Origin: Desulfobacula sp964636495
GTDB lineage: Bacteria > Desulfobacterota > Desulfobacteria > Desulfobacterales > Desulfobacteraceae
Assembly (NCBI GenBank): GCA_964636495.1
Contig: CAZWSL010000012.1
Span: 22,186 to 86,185, forward strand
Direction of reading: 5' to 3'
DNA length: 64,000 nucleotides
A model generated the notes under the pieces. It made no database searches, was not told the origin of the DNA, and saw only the letters and a program-made list of their open reading frames with translations. Both the position numbers and the translations under genes were made by a program. Below, piece after piece: positions 34,681-44,200 of the stretch; position 1 is the first letter of the stretch; every line of letters starts with the position of its first letter.

Positions 34681-36329
34681 ACTCCTGCCTCTTTAAATGT
34701 ATTGCTCACTATCTCCCTGGCTTCCTGCTGGATCTGTTTCAAATGTTCCGCCCCTTTGAAACTTTCGGCATAAATCTTATTAATATCTTCGGTTCCGGAA
34801 GGACGGGCGGCAAACCACCCATTCCGGGTCACAACCTTCAAGCCTCCGATATCTGCCTGATTTCCCGGAGCATGAGTTAACCTTGCAGTGATATTGTCAC
34901 CAGCCAGTTGGGTCGCTGCCACCATTTCAGGAGACAGATTTTTCAATACCTCTTTCTGTGCCGGAGTGGCTGCGGTATCAAGCCGCTCATAGACCGGCAT
35001 ACCAAATTGTTCTACCAGTCCCTGGTAATGTTCTCCTGGATCTTTATCTGTTTTAGCCATTATTTCAGCAGCGAGAAGGTCCATGATAAAGCCGTCCTTA
35101 TCAGTTGTCCAGGTTGTTCCGTCTTTTCGCAGGAAAGATGCACCGGCACTCTCTTCACCACCAAATCCGTAAGAGCCGTCAACCAATCCGTCAACAAACC
35201 ATTTGAATCCCACAGGTACCTCTGCCAGCTTTCGATTGATGTGGCTGGCCACCCGGTCTATCATTGAACTGGACACCAATGTTTTTCCGATTGCCGCGTC
35301 CTGTCTCCAGTAAGGACGATTTTGAAAGAGATACCAGATTGCCACAGCCAGGTAGTGATTTGGATTCATCAGGCCGCAGCTTTTAGCCACAATGCCGTGC
35401 CGGTCAAAATCCGTATCATTACCAAAAGCAATATCAAATTTATCTTTCAGATCGATCAGTTGCGCCATGGCATATGGAGATGAACAATCCATTCGAATTT
35501 TACCGTCTTTATCAACACTCATAAACGAAAATGTTTGATCAACATATGGATTTACCACCTTCAGATTCAAAGCATACATCTCTTTTATGGGCTCCCAGAA
35601 TTCAACACCTGAACCTCCCATTGGATCGGCTCCGATTGCTAATCCGGAATTGGAAATGGCTTCCATGTCAATCACATTTGCCAGATCTTTTATATAGGGG
35701 GTCATGTAGTCGTATTCCAGAACATTGTCCGCTTTTAAGGCACGTTCAAACAGCCAGCGTTTTACGTTTTTCAGTCCACTTTTTATAAAGCTGTTTGCCA
35801 GTTTCTGAATGATTTTTGTTGTTCCTGCATCAGCCGGTCCGCCATGGGGTGGATTATATTTAAATCCTCCATCCTGAGGGGGATTATGAGATGGCGTAAT
35901 AATAACACCATCAGCCAGGCCTGATGATTTTCCATGATTGTAGGTCAATATGGCATGAGAAATCACCGGGGTTGGTGTGTATCCCAGTCCTGCCTGGATT
36001 TTTAAATTCACTTTATTGGCTGCAAACACCTCAACTGCAGAGGCAAAGGCCGGTTCAGAAAGAGCGTGAGTATCCATTCCTAAAAAGAGGGGGCCATCTA
36101 TTTTTTTGGATAATCGATATTCACAAATTGCCTGAGAAATCGCTAAGATATGGGTTTCATTAAACGTATTCGCAAAAGAAGAACCTCTATGACCGGATGT
36201 GCCGAAAGAAATTGCCTGAGATGCAATATCCGGGTCGGGACGATTTGTGTAGTAGTTGGAGATTAATCGGGGAGTGTTCACTAAAATATCACGGGGGGCT
36301 GGTTTCCCTGCCAATTCATGCAATGTCAT
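34677..36329 (-). CDS. pgm: Alpha-D-glucose phosphate-specific phosphoglucomutase
   Basis: Interconverts glucose 1-phosphate and glucose 6-phosphate for glycogen, trehalose or envelope sugar synthesis. 550 residues, normal for this family. The phosphoserine loop is ITPSHNPPQDGGFKYNPPHGG, the metal loop is GNDTDFDRHG, the sugar-binding loop has GFGGEESAGAS, and the phosphate-binding RPSGTEDINKIY is near the C-terminus. The start at 36329 (MTLHELAGKPAP) follows GGAGGTCTTT. An upstream in-frame Met at 36389 lacks a ribosome-binding site and homology. Confidence 0.95.
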   Translation of the reverse strand: MTLHELAGKPAPRDILVNTPRLISNYYTNRPDPDIASQAISFGTSGHRGSSFANTFNETHILAISQAICEYRLSKKIDGPLFLGMDTHALSEPAFASAVEVFAANKVNLKIQAGLGYTPTPVISHAILTYNHGKSSGLADGVIITPSHNPPQDGGFKYNPPHGGPADAGTTKIIQKLANSFIKSGLKNVKRWLFERALKADNVLEYDYMTPYIKDLANVIDMEAISNSGLAIGADPMGGSGVEFWEPIKEMYALNLKVVNPYVDQTFSFMSVDKDGKIRMDCSSPYAMAQLIDLKDKFDIAFGNDTDFDRHGIVAKSCGLMNPNHYLAVAIWYLFQNRPYWRQDAAIGKTLVSSSMIDRVASHINRKLAEVPVGFKWFVDGLVDGSYGFGGEESAGASFLRKDGTTWTTDKDGFIMDLLAAEIMAKTDKDPGEHYQGLVEQFGMPVYERLDTAATPAQKEVLKNLSPEMVAATQLAGDNITARLTHAPGNQADIGGLKVVTRNGWFAARPSGTEDINKIYAESFKGAEHLKQIQQEAREIVSNTFKEAGV

Positions 36330-36394
36330 AAAGACCTCCATAAATGATAGATATAATAACGCTGCAAATGACCGGTACAGCCGGCTCAATTGAT

Positions 36395-37336
36395 TTACTG
36401 GAATCCATGCGGTTCAATATGAGTTTCCCGGGTGCCGGCAGGGTGATAATGCACGTACACTTTACGAAGCATCGCAAGACCTGCAATCAGTTTGTTTTCC
36501 ACTGTGTCAGCGATCTTGTCACCCTCCTTTACACTCAAATCACCATCAATGCCAATGGTGAGATTCACCACCAGATAAGGGCCGAATCTGTGTGCATGGA
36601 TGTCTTCGATTGATTGAATTTCCTTCACATCATTAAGAATTTCATATATCCGGTCGGCAGTTTCTTTGCTGGGAACCTTGTCCATAAGGTCTGAAGATGA
36701 TTCACGGAGAATATCCAGCCCGGTTTTGGCTACGATTAATGCCACGACAGCACCTGCCAGAGGATCTCCCCAGGCTATTCCCAGCATGTTGAGAAGAATA
36801 CCGATTGTTGCCCCTGCCGAAGCAAAAATATCATTTCGGTGATCCCTGGCCAGTGCCTTGATTGCCGGGTTTCCGGTTTTTTGGCTGATTCGGCCGGCAT
36901 GGAGTGTGAGAAAAATTTTGGAAATAATCGTAACCAGTGCCACGACCAGTGCAAACATGCTTACCTTAAACTGCGGGGCTGTTCCTGCAAAAAGATTGAA
37001 TGCCGTATTGACAGAGTCCCAGAATATGGCGGTACCGGTGGTAATAACGAATGCACCAACAACTAAAGCTGCTATGCTCTCGAGTTGATGATGGCCATAA
37101 GGGTGTTCAATATCAGCTGGTTTGGCCGACAGTCGGACAAAAATTTTTACCACTACAAAGTAAATAACATCAGATACTGAGTTGATACCATCTGCAAGCA
37201 GCCCCTGACTATGACCGACAATGCCGACAGAAACCTTGACAAATGCGAGGATGGCATTAAAGTACAGCCCCAGGTTGACAACTGATTCGGCTGCTCTCTG
37301 GCGCTCCTTGATTTCCATTTTTTTGTCGATAATCAT
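36395..37336 (-). CDS. Cation diffusion facilitator (CDF) family transporter
   Basis: Inner-membrane proton-coupled efflux of Zn2+, Fe2+, Mn2+ or similar. 313 residues with six predicted membrane helices, HPYGHHQLES and ARDHRNDIFASAG carrying the transport-site His/Asp, and a cytoplasmic C-terminal domain (IQSIEDIHAHRFGPYLVV). The start at 37336 (MIIDKK) is chosen because the frame upstream to a GTG at 37369 consists of a dispersed repeat copy. A second Met 18 bases further in is also possible. Metal specificity is not readable with certainty. Confidence 0.9.
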   Translation of the reverse strand: MIIDKKMEIKERQRAAESVVNLGLYFNAILAFVKVSVGIVGHSQGLLADGINSVSDVIYFVVVKIFVRLSAKPADIEHPYGHHQLESIAALVVGAFVITTGTAIFWDSVNTAFNLFAGTAPQFKVSMFALVVALVTIISKIFLTLHAGRISQKTGNPAIKALARDHRNDIFASAGATIGILLNMLGIAWGDPLAGAVVALIVAKTGLDILRESSSDLMDKVPSKETADRIYEILNDVKEIQSIEDIHAHRFGPYLVVNLTIGIDGDLSVKEGDKIADTVENKLIAGLAMLRKVYVHYHPAGTRETHIEPHGFQ

Positions 37337-37349
37337 ATGATTGCCTTTT

Positions 37350-37369
37350 GAGATCTTTGCATCATGCAC
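37350..37369 (+). repeat. Dispersed repeat copy (GAGATCTTTGCATCATGCAC)
   Basis: One mismatch to the first 17 bases of the core. It lies just upstream of the CDF transporter start and creates a spurious N-terminal extension of that frame. Confidence 0.65.
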
Positions 37370-37448
37370 ACATTACCAGTCTGCCTGGTGTATCTGGATT
37401 TGCCAGAATGAAGAGAGATGTCCATTATTTTTGTCAAAACAGCTTGCA

Positions 37449-38753
37449 TTAACTACTGTTTTTTGGAGTAAGATCACGTTCAAAATAAGAGATCAAGGTT
37501 TCCAGATAACGGGATTTCACCTGTTGGACAGCCATGATCTGCTTAACCGGCGGCAATTTCAGGATCACCCCTAAAACTGCAGCAAGAGCCCGATGACTGA
37601 AGAGCACTTTATTGTCAAAAAGCAGGTGCTGGAACTTTCCTCTTTCAATGGCCATTACAACAGCCCTGTGTGTCCCGTTTAACGGGGTGATGACCCTTTC
37701 AGGCAGAGACTGCAGAGACAGGCTGTCTTCCTTGCATGCCCGGATACAGAGACCGCAGCCAAGACATATTTTCTTATTCAACTTTGCTGTTTTTCGATTG
37801 GGCTTTCCGGGATCATTGGCAGAGACCAGGGTCATCGCTTCTACCGGGCAGATGTTGACACATTTGCCACAGCCGGTACACGATTGCTTGTCAATTCCGG
37901 GGATAAAGTTAGATGTGTGAACCGGGTTGAGTATGGCAAATTTTCGGGCCGCAATCATGGCTTCACAACAACACCCGCAGCAATTGCAGATAAAGTTGAC
38001 CCGGTTCCTGACATTTTCCCCGAATTGTACGAGATTGGATTCATATGCCTGATCCAGAAGATCTAATCCCTCCACCACGTCAACCTCTCTTGCAAAACCG
38101 TGTTTAATAAGGGATGCGCCTGTTGTGTTGAATGTCATGCAGATATCCAGAGGATTGTCACATGCTCTGTCCATATGGAGCATTTTATGGCGGCAGTAAC
38201 AGGTGCCGACTCCCATGTGTGATGCAGTCCTTATCACTTCAGATGCCCGTTCATAATCCAATACATGGACAGCATTCTCATTGGACAGCACCGGTTCATG
38301 AACAAATACCCGTCCCAGCTGCGTCTCCCCAAGGGTAAACAGTTCTTTTACAAAGTCCTCTTCCACATTCAGGTATTCATAAAAAAGCTCTCCCAGTATT
38401 TTTTGATTGACATCGCTGCGTATCCGCATCATGGAAAATTCAAAAAAACCGGCCATGGGCGGCGGAAGGACATATCTGGTTTCACCTTTTTGATCCATGT
38501 CTACCAGTATTGCCCGGGATGCCAGTTTATCAAGAATCCTCTGTGCCTCTGGCAATCGCATCTTCCAGACCCTGGAAGCCTTAGCAGCAGTGAATGGTTT
38601 GATTGGAAGCAGCGAAACCAGATGCGCCTCCTTTTCAGAGAACAACATGGTTAAAATTTTGTCCAGCAGTTTTGAAGGCGGAGCACCCTGGGGAAAAAGA
38701 TTCAACCGGTCAACAAGAGATGTATAACTGGATTTAAGAGTATGGTGAGCCAT
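37449..38753 (-). CDS. Winged-helix / multi-cysteine / 2[4Fe-4S] ferredoxin protein, paralogue 2
   Basis: 434 residues from the Met at 38753, which clears the upstream dehydratase gene by 19 bases; a longer frame from 38903 would overlap it. The N-terminal 110 residues resemble a winged helix (PFTAAKASRVWKMRLPEAQRILDKL). The middle has GTCYCRHKMLHMDRACDNPLDICM and FICNCCGCCCEAM. Two 4Fe-4S motifs follow (CTGCGKCVNICP, CLGCGLCIRAC), then a 100-residue helical tail. The layout repeats that of 16276-17277. Its position behind lutABC and the dehydratase gene suggests electron transfer or redox-linked control of that pathway. Confidence 0.75.
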   Translation of the reverse strand: MAHHTLKSSYTSLVDRLNLFPQGAPPSKLLDKILTMLFSEKEAHLVSLLPIKPFTAAKASRVWKMRLPEAQRILDKLASRAILVDMDQKGETRYVLPPPMAGFFEFSMMRIRSDVNQKILGELFYEYLNVEEDFVKELFTLGETQLGRVFVHEPVLSNENAVHVLDYERASEVIRTASHMGVGTCYCRHKMLHMDRACDNPLDICMTFNTTGASLIKHGFAREVDVVEGLDLLDQAYESNLVQFGENVRNRVNFICNCCGCCCEAMIAARKFAILNPVHTSNFIPGIDKQSCTGCGKCVNICPVEAMTLVSANDPGKPNRKTAKLNKKICLGCGLCIRACKEDSLSLQSLPERVITPLNGTHRAVVMAIERGKFQHLLFDNKVLFSHRALAAVLGVILKLPPVKQIMAVQQVKSRYLETLISYFERDLTPKNSS

Positions 38754-38772
38754 AAGTCGTGTTTCCTGGATT

Positions 38773-39912
38773 TTAAATTTCTCTGGGCCATTGCCTGATT
38801 GGTCCAGGCTTGTCCTCAAAGTTCGATAAAGCAGTCTCGTCAATAGATACACCCAGACCTGGTTCTTTTCCAAGCATGATACAGCCATCATCTGCAACAT
38901 CAAAGGAATGAGTGGAAAACAATCGGGAAGGCTTCAGGAAACGGTTAAAGTACTCCACATAGGCAAAATTCGGTATCACGGCAGCGGCCTGTAAACTTGC
39001 TGCAAGACCGACAGCCATGCTGTTGTAGTTGTGGACAGCGACTCTTGCGTAGTATGGCTCTGCCATGGCAGCGATCTCTTTTATTTCCAGAATACCGCAG
39101 CAGGTGATATCCGGGTTGAGAATATCTGCAGCATGCTTTTCCAGCAGCGGCCTGAACTCCTTTTTTGTGCAGATAGTTTCTCCGGTAACAATCGGCAGAC
39201 GTACCATCCGCCTGATATCGGAGAGCAGTTCGATATTATCAATGGCAATCGGATCTTCAAACCAGGTTACGCCATATTGATGCAATGCCTGCGATATTTT
39301 TTCAATGTTAGCAAGGTCCGCCACCCTCCAGGCATCGACGAGAATATCGATATCGCTGCCCAGCGCTTCACGAACAGCACCCAACCGGGCTATTCCCTCA
39401 TCAATGTCATTGCTGTAGAGAAATGGATAAATTTTAACCGCCTTGAAACCAAGAGCGACCTGTTGAAGCGCATAGGTCGCAATCTGTTCGGCTGAGCGCT
39501 CCTTGTGACTCCAGCAGTTTGCATAAACCCTGATGCGATTGCGGCATGCTCCCCCGAGCAAATTATGAACCGGTACCTCAAGTGCCTTTCCGACTATGTC
39601 CCAGAGAGCTATTTCAATTCCACTCATGGCAGAAAAAAACTCTATCCCTCCATAAAATTCAGAGAAATGTTTATAGGCCAGAGTCGTGAAGTATTTGATG
39701 CGAAACGGATCCATTCCATCAATATAACGGGCCAGCTGGTGGATAAGCTGTACCGTGCTATGTTCACAATCGTGCAGCACGTATGCTTCTCCCCAGCCGA
39801 TAATGCCGCAATCGGTTTTTACCTTTACCATTATCCATGCCTTCCCTCGACACCACTCATCATCAGTAACATGAGAAGGTACAATAAACGTTTCAACAGA
39901 AGTTATCTTCAT
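38773..39912 (-). CDS. Enolase-superfamily sugar acid dehydratase (mandelate racemase / galactonate dehydratase group)
   Basis: 379 residues with the N-terminal capping domain (KITSVETFIVPS, WIMVKVKTDCGIIGWGEAY) and the barrel domain. Metal ligands are in DILVDAW, TWFEDPI and VTGETI, and a candidate base His is in ARVAVHNYNSM. The SAMSGIEIALWDIVGKAL stretch is typical of the family. Members abstract the alpha proton of a carboxylate, usually dehydrating aldonates. Behind lutABC, a sugar acid (fuconate-, galactonate- or rhamnonate-like) whose breakdown yields lactate is a reasonable guess. The substrate is not fixed by sequence. Confidence 0.85.
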   Translation of the reverse strand: MKITSVETFIVPSHVTDDEWCRGKAWIMVKVKTDCGIIGWGEAYVLHDCEHSTVQLIHQLARYIDGMDPFRIKYFTTLAYKHFSEFYGGIEFFSAMSGIEIALWDIVGKALEVPVHNLLGGACRNRIRVYANCWSHKERSAEQIATYALQQVALGFKAVKIYPFLYSNDIDEGIARLGAVREALGSDIDILVDAWRVADLANIEKISQALHQYGVTWFEDPIAIDNIELLSDIRRMVRLPIVTGETICTKKEFRPLLEKHAADILNPDITCCGILEIKEIAAMAEPYYARVAVHNYNSMAVGLAASLQAAAVIPNFAYVEYFNRFLKPSRLFSTHSFDVADDGCIMLGKEPGLGVSIDETALSNFEDKPGPIRQWPREI

Positions 39913-40009
39913 ATATTTTAATACCTGTTAATAGTTTTTGAAATTTTTCACTGAGTCGACCCCGTAAGGAGGACTCTAATGTCAAGCCGGTTTTTATCCA
40001 AATTAAGTG

Positions 40010-40786
40010 TCATTGATGGGATGGAGCCGTCAGGACGTCTGTAATGACATAAACATGAAGCTGTTTCGGGCCGTGTGCACCGAACACCATTTGAAGTTCT
40101 ATATCTGCTGTCTTGCTGGGACCTGAAATAAATGTCATACAGTTCCCGATTCCCTGTGCCTGTTCCTCTTGATCCCATTTGAGTCTGAAATAGAGTTCTT
40201 TTAAGCTTTCAACTATCTGATCTGCAGTGATGACTGCTATGTGAATTGACGGCACCAGTGACACTGCCCGGGGTTGATGGGGTCGGGTTTTCATCACCAG
40301 TGTGGCCGACTGGGCCACACAGAAATCTGCCGAAGTTATGCCGACATAGGATTGGATCAGTTTTTTTCGAATCTCATCTCTTTCCAGAGCATCCGGCTTG
40401 TCAGATCCCCTGGAAACAATAAATTCAACACCGTCTTCAGATAATCTCTTTTCCAGGTCTGACTGCTCGATGACCGGATGGTGCCATGCAATCACCCGTT
40501 TTTTATCTCCCCATTCGGGTTCGCTGTTTTGAATCAGCTCCCTGATGGAAAGACCGGCCTCAAGAGGGGTATTTACCTGGGTAACGCTGATATGGGCCAG
40601 GTTTGCCTGTTCAATAAACAGTTCAAGCAGGTCCCGGCGTTCAGATACGCTTTTGTTCAGGTATGCGTTTAACTGCTCATCCCTGTTTTCCGGTGGCGGA
40701 CCGAACAGATCGGAAGCACTGCCTGGAGATGTTTTTCCCAGTGCCTGCCGGATCGTTTTTATAAAGGACTGCTGATTATTTTCCAT
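40010..40786 (-). CDS. lutC: Lactate utilization protein C (LUD domain)
   Basis: 258-residue LUD-domain protein, third subunit of the LutABC L-lactate oxidation system. QSYVGITSADFCVAQSATLVM matches the LUD core, and LVPSIHIAVI with TFISGPSKTADIELQMVFGAHGP is the C-terminal family signature. It lies 18 bases downstream of lutB with conserved order lutA-lutB-lutC. Together they oxidise lactate to pyruvate with electrons passing to Fe-S clusters and the quinone pool. Confidence 0.92.
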   Translation of the reverse strand: MENNQQSFIKTIRQALGKTSPGSASDLFGPPPENRDEQLNAYLNKSVSERRDLLELFIEQANLAHISVTQVNTPLEAGLSIRELIQNSEPEWGDKKRVIAWHHPVIEQSDLEKRLSEDGVEFIVSRGSDKPDALERDEIRKKLIQSYVGITSADFCVAQSATLVMKTRPHQPRAVSLVPSIHIAVITADQIVESLKELYFRLKWDQEEQAQGIGNCMTFISGPSKTADIELQMVFGAHGPKQLHVYVITDVLTAPSHQ

Positions 40787-40804
40787 CTTTTCAGGGACTC
40801 CGTA

Positions 40805-42247
40805 TCACTGCCGTGATAAAGGCTGTTTGTTTTTCCATTCTGTTAAAAAATTTTCTGCTGCCAGGGGTGGTAAGTCACGGCTTTTTGTCCAGCCGTTTAA
40901 CCCAAACGGCAGCTTTGAGATCATGCCGTTGTGAAAGGGCATCACCTGTTGGAAGCGGACACCTGCCTTTCTGACCAGATCGTATAACGCCCGGTTTGAG
41001 ATGATAAGGGACCAGATCCGGAAGATCAGCTTTTCAAACCGGTCAGCAGTGGTGACATCCCATGCAGGGTCGCCCTGGGCCAGTTTTGCCCGCAGCGCCA
41101 GCAGCATTCCCGGCAGGTTAATATTTACGGAACAGGCATCTTTGCAGGCACCACACAGCGGTTCTCCCCGGCATAAGTCTTCTGCCCGGTTGATGCCAAC
41201 CAGAAGCGGTGTAATCACCGCCCCGATGGGTCCGGAATAGGGATATCCATATGCATGACCGCCGATCTTCCCGTAAGCCGGGCAGACATTGAGGCATGCA
41301 GCACACCGAATGCAGTAGAGAATTTCCCTGAATTCAGGATCAGCCAGGATTCTTGAGCGCCCGTTGTCCAGGATCACCAGGTGGAACTGGTCGGGTCCAT
41401 CAAGCTGGTCTTCAGTTCTCGGTCCGCCAATGTAACTGACATATCCGGCCATGTTCTGGGCGGCCGCTCCTCTGGAAAGCAGCCGGAATAAAATATCATG
41501 ATCTTCAAGCCGGGCCGTTATCCGCTCCATGCCCATGAAGACCATGTGGATTTTCGGCATGGTTGTTGACATCCGGATATTGCCCTCGTTGGATACTGTT
41601 GTGATATGGCCGGTTTCCGCACAGGCAATGTTGCATCCGGAAAGCCCCATATCTGCTGCCAGAAATTTTTCTCTCAATGCCTTTCTTGCAGCCTGGGTCA
41701 GGACCGGCGGGTCTTCACAATAGGGAATGCCCAGTTTTTCGGTAAACAGCTGCGCCACCTCCTTTCGGGTTTTGTGAACTGCCGGTGCGATGATGTGGGA
41801 AGGCGCTTCTCCGGCAAGCTGAATGATATATTCCCCCAGATCGGTTTCATTCACCTCGATGCCATGTTTTTCAAGCTCATCGTTCAGACCGATCTCCTCG
41901 GTAACCATGGATTTACCCTTGACTACCATTTTTACACTGTTTTTGCGGGCCACATCCAGGCAGTAGGCAGTTGCCTGCCGGGCATCTTTTGCAAAAAATA
42001 CATGGCCGCCCTGATCCTCTATTTTAGCTGCCAGTCTCTCCAGTAAGGCATCGAGGTTGTCGATGGCAAATTCCCTTATTTCATGGGCTTTCTGCCTTAG
42101 CCCAGGGCCTTCGGGCAGATTCTGATAGGCCAGGGCAGTGGCAGGACCCAACCGGTTCTGTGCATTGAACAGGGCATTCTGCAATACACTATCTTTGATG
42201 GAACCGGCAGAATACTGTTTGTAAAATTGTGTATTTATCTCAACCAT
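40805..42247 (-). CDS. lutB: Lactate utilization protein B (LUD plus 4Fe-4S)
   Basis: 480 residues. An N-terminal LUD domain (FFAKDARQATAYC, KSMVTEEIGLN, GLSGCNIACAETG) is followed by a dicluster ferredoxin region (CIRCAACLNVCPAYGKIGGHAYG and CGACKDACSVNINLP) and a C-terminal helical part (WSLIISNRALYD). The start at 42247 follows AAAGGA, leaving 13 bases to lutA; an upstream Met at 42280 would overlap lutA. Catalytic core subunit of lactate oxidation with LutA and LutC. Confidence 0.94.
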   Translation of the reverse strand: MVEINTQFYKQYSAGSIKDSVLQNALFNAQNRLGPATALAYQNLPEGPGLRQKAHEIREFAIDNLDALLERLAAKIEDQGGHVFFAKDARQATAYCLDVARKNSVKMVVKGKSMVTEEIGLNDELEKHGIEVNETDLGEYIIQLAGEAPSHIIAPAVHKTRKEVAQLFTEKLGIPYCEDPPVLTQAARKALREKFLAADMGLSGCNIACAETGHITTVSNEGNIRMSTTMPKIHMVFMGMERITARLEDHDILFRLLSRGAAAQNMAGYVSYIGGPRTEDQLDGPDQFHLVILDNGRSRILADPEFREILYCIRCAACLNVCPAYGKIGGHAYGYPYSGPIGAVITPLLVGINRAEDLCRGEPLCGACKDACSVNINLPGMLLALRAKLAQGDPAWDVTTADRFEKLIFRIWSLIISNRALYDLVRKAGVRFQQVMPFHNGMISKLPFGLNGWTKSRDLPPLAAENFLTEWKNKQPLSRQ

Positions 42248-42260
42248 CCGGATTCCTTTG

Positions 42261-42986
42261 TTATGCCAGTAGTTCGGCAATGTGCCTGGTTTTAATTTTA
42301 GAATGACGCCGATTCAGCATCCCCTGGATATTCATCAGGCAGCTGATATCACACCCCATTACTGTATCCACACCTGCAGCGATAATATTGCTGACCTTCT
42401 CCTCCAGTATTGCCGTAGAGATATCAGGGTATTTAACTGAAAATGTCCCTCCAAACCCGCAGCATTTTTCAGAATTTTCCATTTCGATCAGTTCGGCACC
42501 CCTGATATTGGCAATGAGTTTCCTGGGCTGGTCCGCAACGTGCAGATTTCTTAACAGATGACAGGAGTCATGATAGGTAACCTTTCCTGAAAACTGCGCA
42601 CCCACATCTTCGATCCCGAGCTCATCCACAAGATACTGGGTGAGTTCAAATGTCCTTTGGCTCACAGATCTTGCCCGCTCCTGCCAGGCAGATCCTGCTT
42701 TGAAAAGAAGGGGGTATTGATGCCTGACCATATCCACACAGGATCCGGACGGACAGACAATAACCTCGGCTGATTCAAAGATCTCAATAAACCTTTTTGC
42801 AGCCACTGCAGCCACTTTACGGTAACCGGCATTAAAGGCCGGTTGACCGCAGCAGGTCTGATTCAGAGGGATATCCACCTGGATTCCAAGCCTTTCGAAC
42901 AACCGGACCATGGAATGTCCCACCTGGGGATAAATGCTGTCAACCAGGCATTGAATAAAAAGCGTAATTTTGTTCTGGCAGCCCAT
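42261..42986 (-). CDS. lutA: Lactate utilization protein A (CCG-domain Fe-S protein)
   Basis: 241 residues with two cysteine-rich CCG domains of the heterodisulfide-reductase/GlpC kind: TCCGQPAFNAGY near residue 40 and EKCCGFGGTFSVKYPDIS near 165. Each may bind a 4Fe-4S centre with an upstream Cys (CLVD, DSCHLL). Full length for LutA. AAAGGAATATATGAC precedes the ATG. First gene of lutABC, and probably of a five-gene unit that continues through the dehydratase and the winged-helix/Fe-S protein genes. Confidence 0.94.
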   Translation of the reverse strand: MGCQNKITLFIQCLVDSIYPQVGHSMVRLFERLGIQVDIPLNQTCCGQPAFNAGYRKVAAVAAKRFIEIFESAEVIVCPSGSCVDMVRHQYPLLFKAGSAWQERARSVSQRTFELTQYLVDELGIEDVGAQFSGKVTYHDSCHLLRNLHVADQPRKLIANIRGAELIEMENSEKCCGFGGTFSVKYPDISTAILEEKVSNIIAAGVDTVMGCDISCLMNIQGMLNRRHSKIKTRHIAELLA

Positions 42987-43238
42987 GTCATATATTCCTT
43001 TTTCAATTCATGGCGCTCATTATTACAGAGTATTTCAACGTTTTTCAATATGATTGATATTTTATTTAACACCTCTTTAGGTTTCTTCGGTTTTGACGTA
43101 TGCAAAGTGGAGGCAAAATCCGTTTCATTCATCCGATTGGCATTCCGGTTATCTGCAACCAGTTCCACAAGATCTCTGATTCAGGGATGCGCCACAGGTG
43201 CAGTCCCCTGGATTTTTTATCAGAGTCCAGATTGAATA

Positions 43239-43880
43239 TTAAAAAAATAACTCATCAAGAGAGTATGTCTCTCGACTGCTGCCTGGCCTGGAACTGACCT
43301 CTATCATTTTTCTGGCAACAATTTTTCCATCTATTGGACGATACCGTTTAAGAACAGGCAGTAAGCATAATTTCGATAACAATAACCCGGCTGAGTATTC
43401 ACCAAAACGAAATTTATCCCTCTTTCCAAGCAAAATCGAAGGTTGAAATATACTTATTCGTTCAAAAGGTAAAGACATGACTTTAGTTTCAAGCTCCCCC
43501 TTTATTTTCAAATACTGCGAGCTGCTGTTTTGATCTGCACCACTGGATGAAACCAGTAAGTAATGAGACACCTGATTTTCAGAGGAAATTTCAGCAGCTT
43601 TATACTGATACTCAAAATCTACTTTTCGTTGAGCTTCCAGAGAACCCGCTTGTTTTCTGGTTGTTCCCAAACATGAAAATAGAAAATCTCCTTCAAACTC
43701 ATCCTTGAAGTTTTCAATTCTATCAAAATCAATAACTTTATTCACAATCTTAGTTGATTCATACTCAACAGGTCTGCGTGTGACTGCAGTGATTCTCTCG
43801 ACACTCTCTTCATTAACCAGTTGGGCAACCAGATTTCTTCCAATTAATCCGGTTGCACCTATAACTATTACTTTACTCAT
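43239..43880 (-). CDS. NAD(P)-binding atypical SDR (HTATIP2/YbjT-like)
   Basis: 213-residue protein with the Rossmann motif VIGATGLIGRNL at the N-terminus, Arg in AVTRRPV that suggests NADP, and a DFLFSCLGTTRKQAGS strand. The region HYLLVSSSGADQNSSSQYLKIKGELE parallels oxidoreductases of the HTATIP2 group. The C-terminus ends soon after the barrel-closing segment. It may act on a quinone or serve as a redox sensor. No operon partners: lutA is 252 bases downstream and the next upstream gene is 321 bases away. Confidence 0.83.
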   Translation of the reverse strand: MSKVIVIGATGLIGRNLVAQLVNEESVERITAVTRRPVEYESTKIVNKVIDFDRIENFKDEFEGDFLFSCLGTTRKQAGSLEAQRKVDFEYQYKAAEISSENQVSHYLLVSSSGADQNSSSQYLKIKGELETKVMSLPFERISIFQPSILLGKRDKFRFGEYSAGLLLSKLCLLPVLKRYRPIDGKIVARKMIEVSSRPGSSRETYSLDELFF

Positions 43881-44200
43881 AAAATCTATCCCAAAAAAAT
43901 AATTGTGAAAATGATTTTGCCGGTTTTATATGAAAAGGACTTAGAGCCTGATCGAGGTGCTGACCGGCTCTGTGCGCTGATCAAGCAACCGTCAGCAGCT
44001 CTCTCCGCTGAACCGGCAGGCCGGCCGGCTTACTGTCCGCCCAACTCTATGTCTCCTGTTCGTGTCCTGCTATATTATAATCCTTGTCCTTGCTGTCCCG
44101 CTGGTGTCCATGTGCCCTTTTAAATTTATTTAGCTGACGCTCCGGCATCAGCGCCTTTTTACCCGCGTTGCAAGTGTAACAGTATGACTGCATGCGCAGG
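43881..44200. other. 320-base intergenic region, no confident gene
   Basis: The centre is richer in G+C than its surroundings, with GGCCGGCC near 44020. A weak hairpin GCTGACGC/GCATCAGC lies at about 44132-44150, followed on the + strand by CCTTTTT. Short frames on both strands look partly coding-like, for example the minus-strand LRMQSYCYTCNAGKKAL to HEQET, ending at 44047, but none has a start site and a recognisable family. It could be a gene remnant. Confidence 0.3.

Noticed and set aside
40977..40996. AGATCGTATAACGCCCGG inside lutB resembling the second repeat type
   Set aside because: It encodes conserved lutB protein sequence, so the match is most likely chance.
42863..43168. 101-codon minus-strand frame starting upstream of lutA
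   Set aside because: Most of its second half overlaps lutA in another frame, and the first half has no recognisable features.
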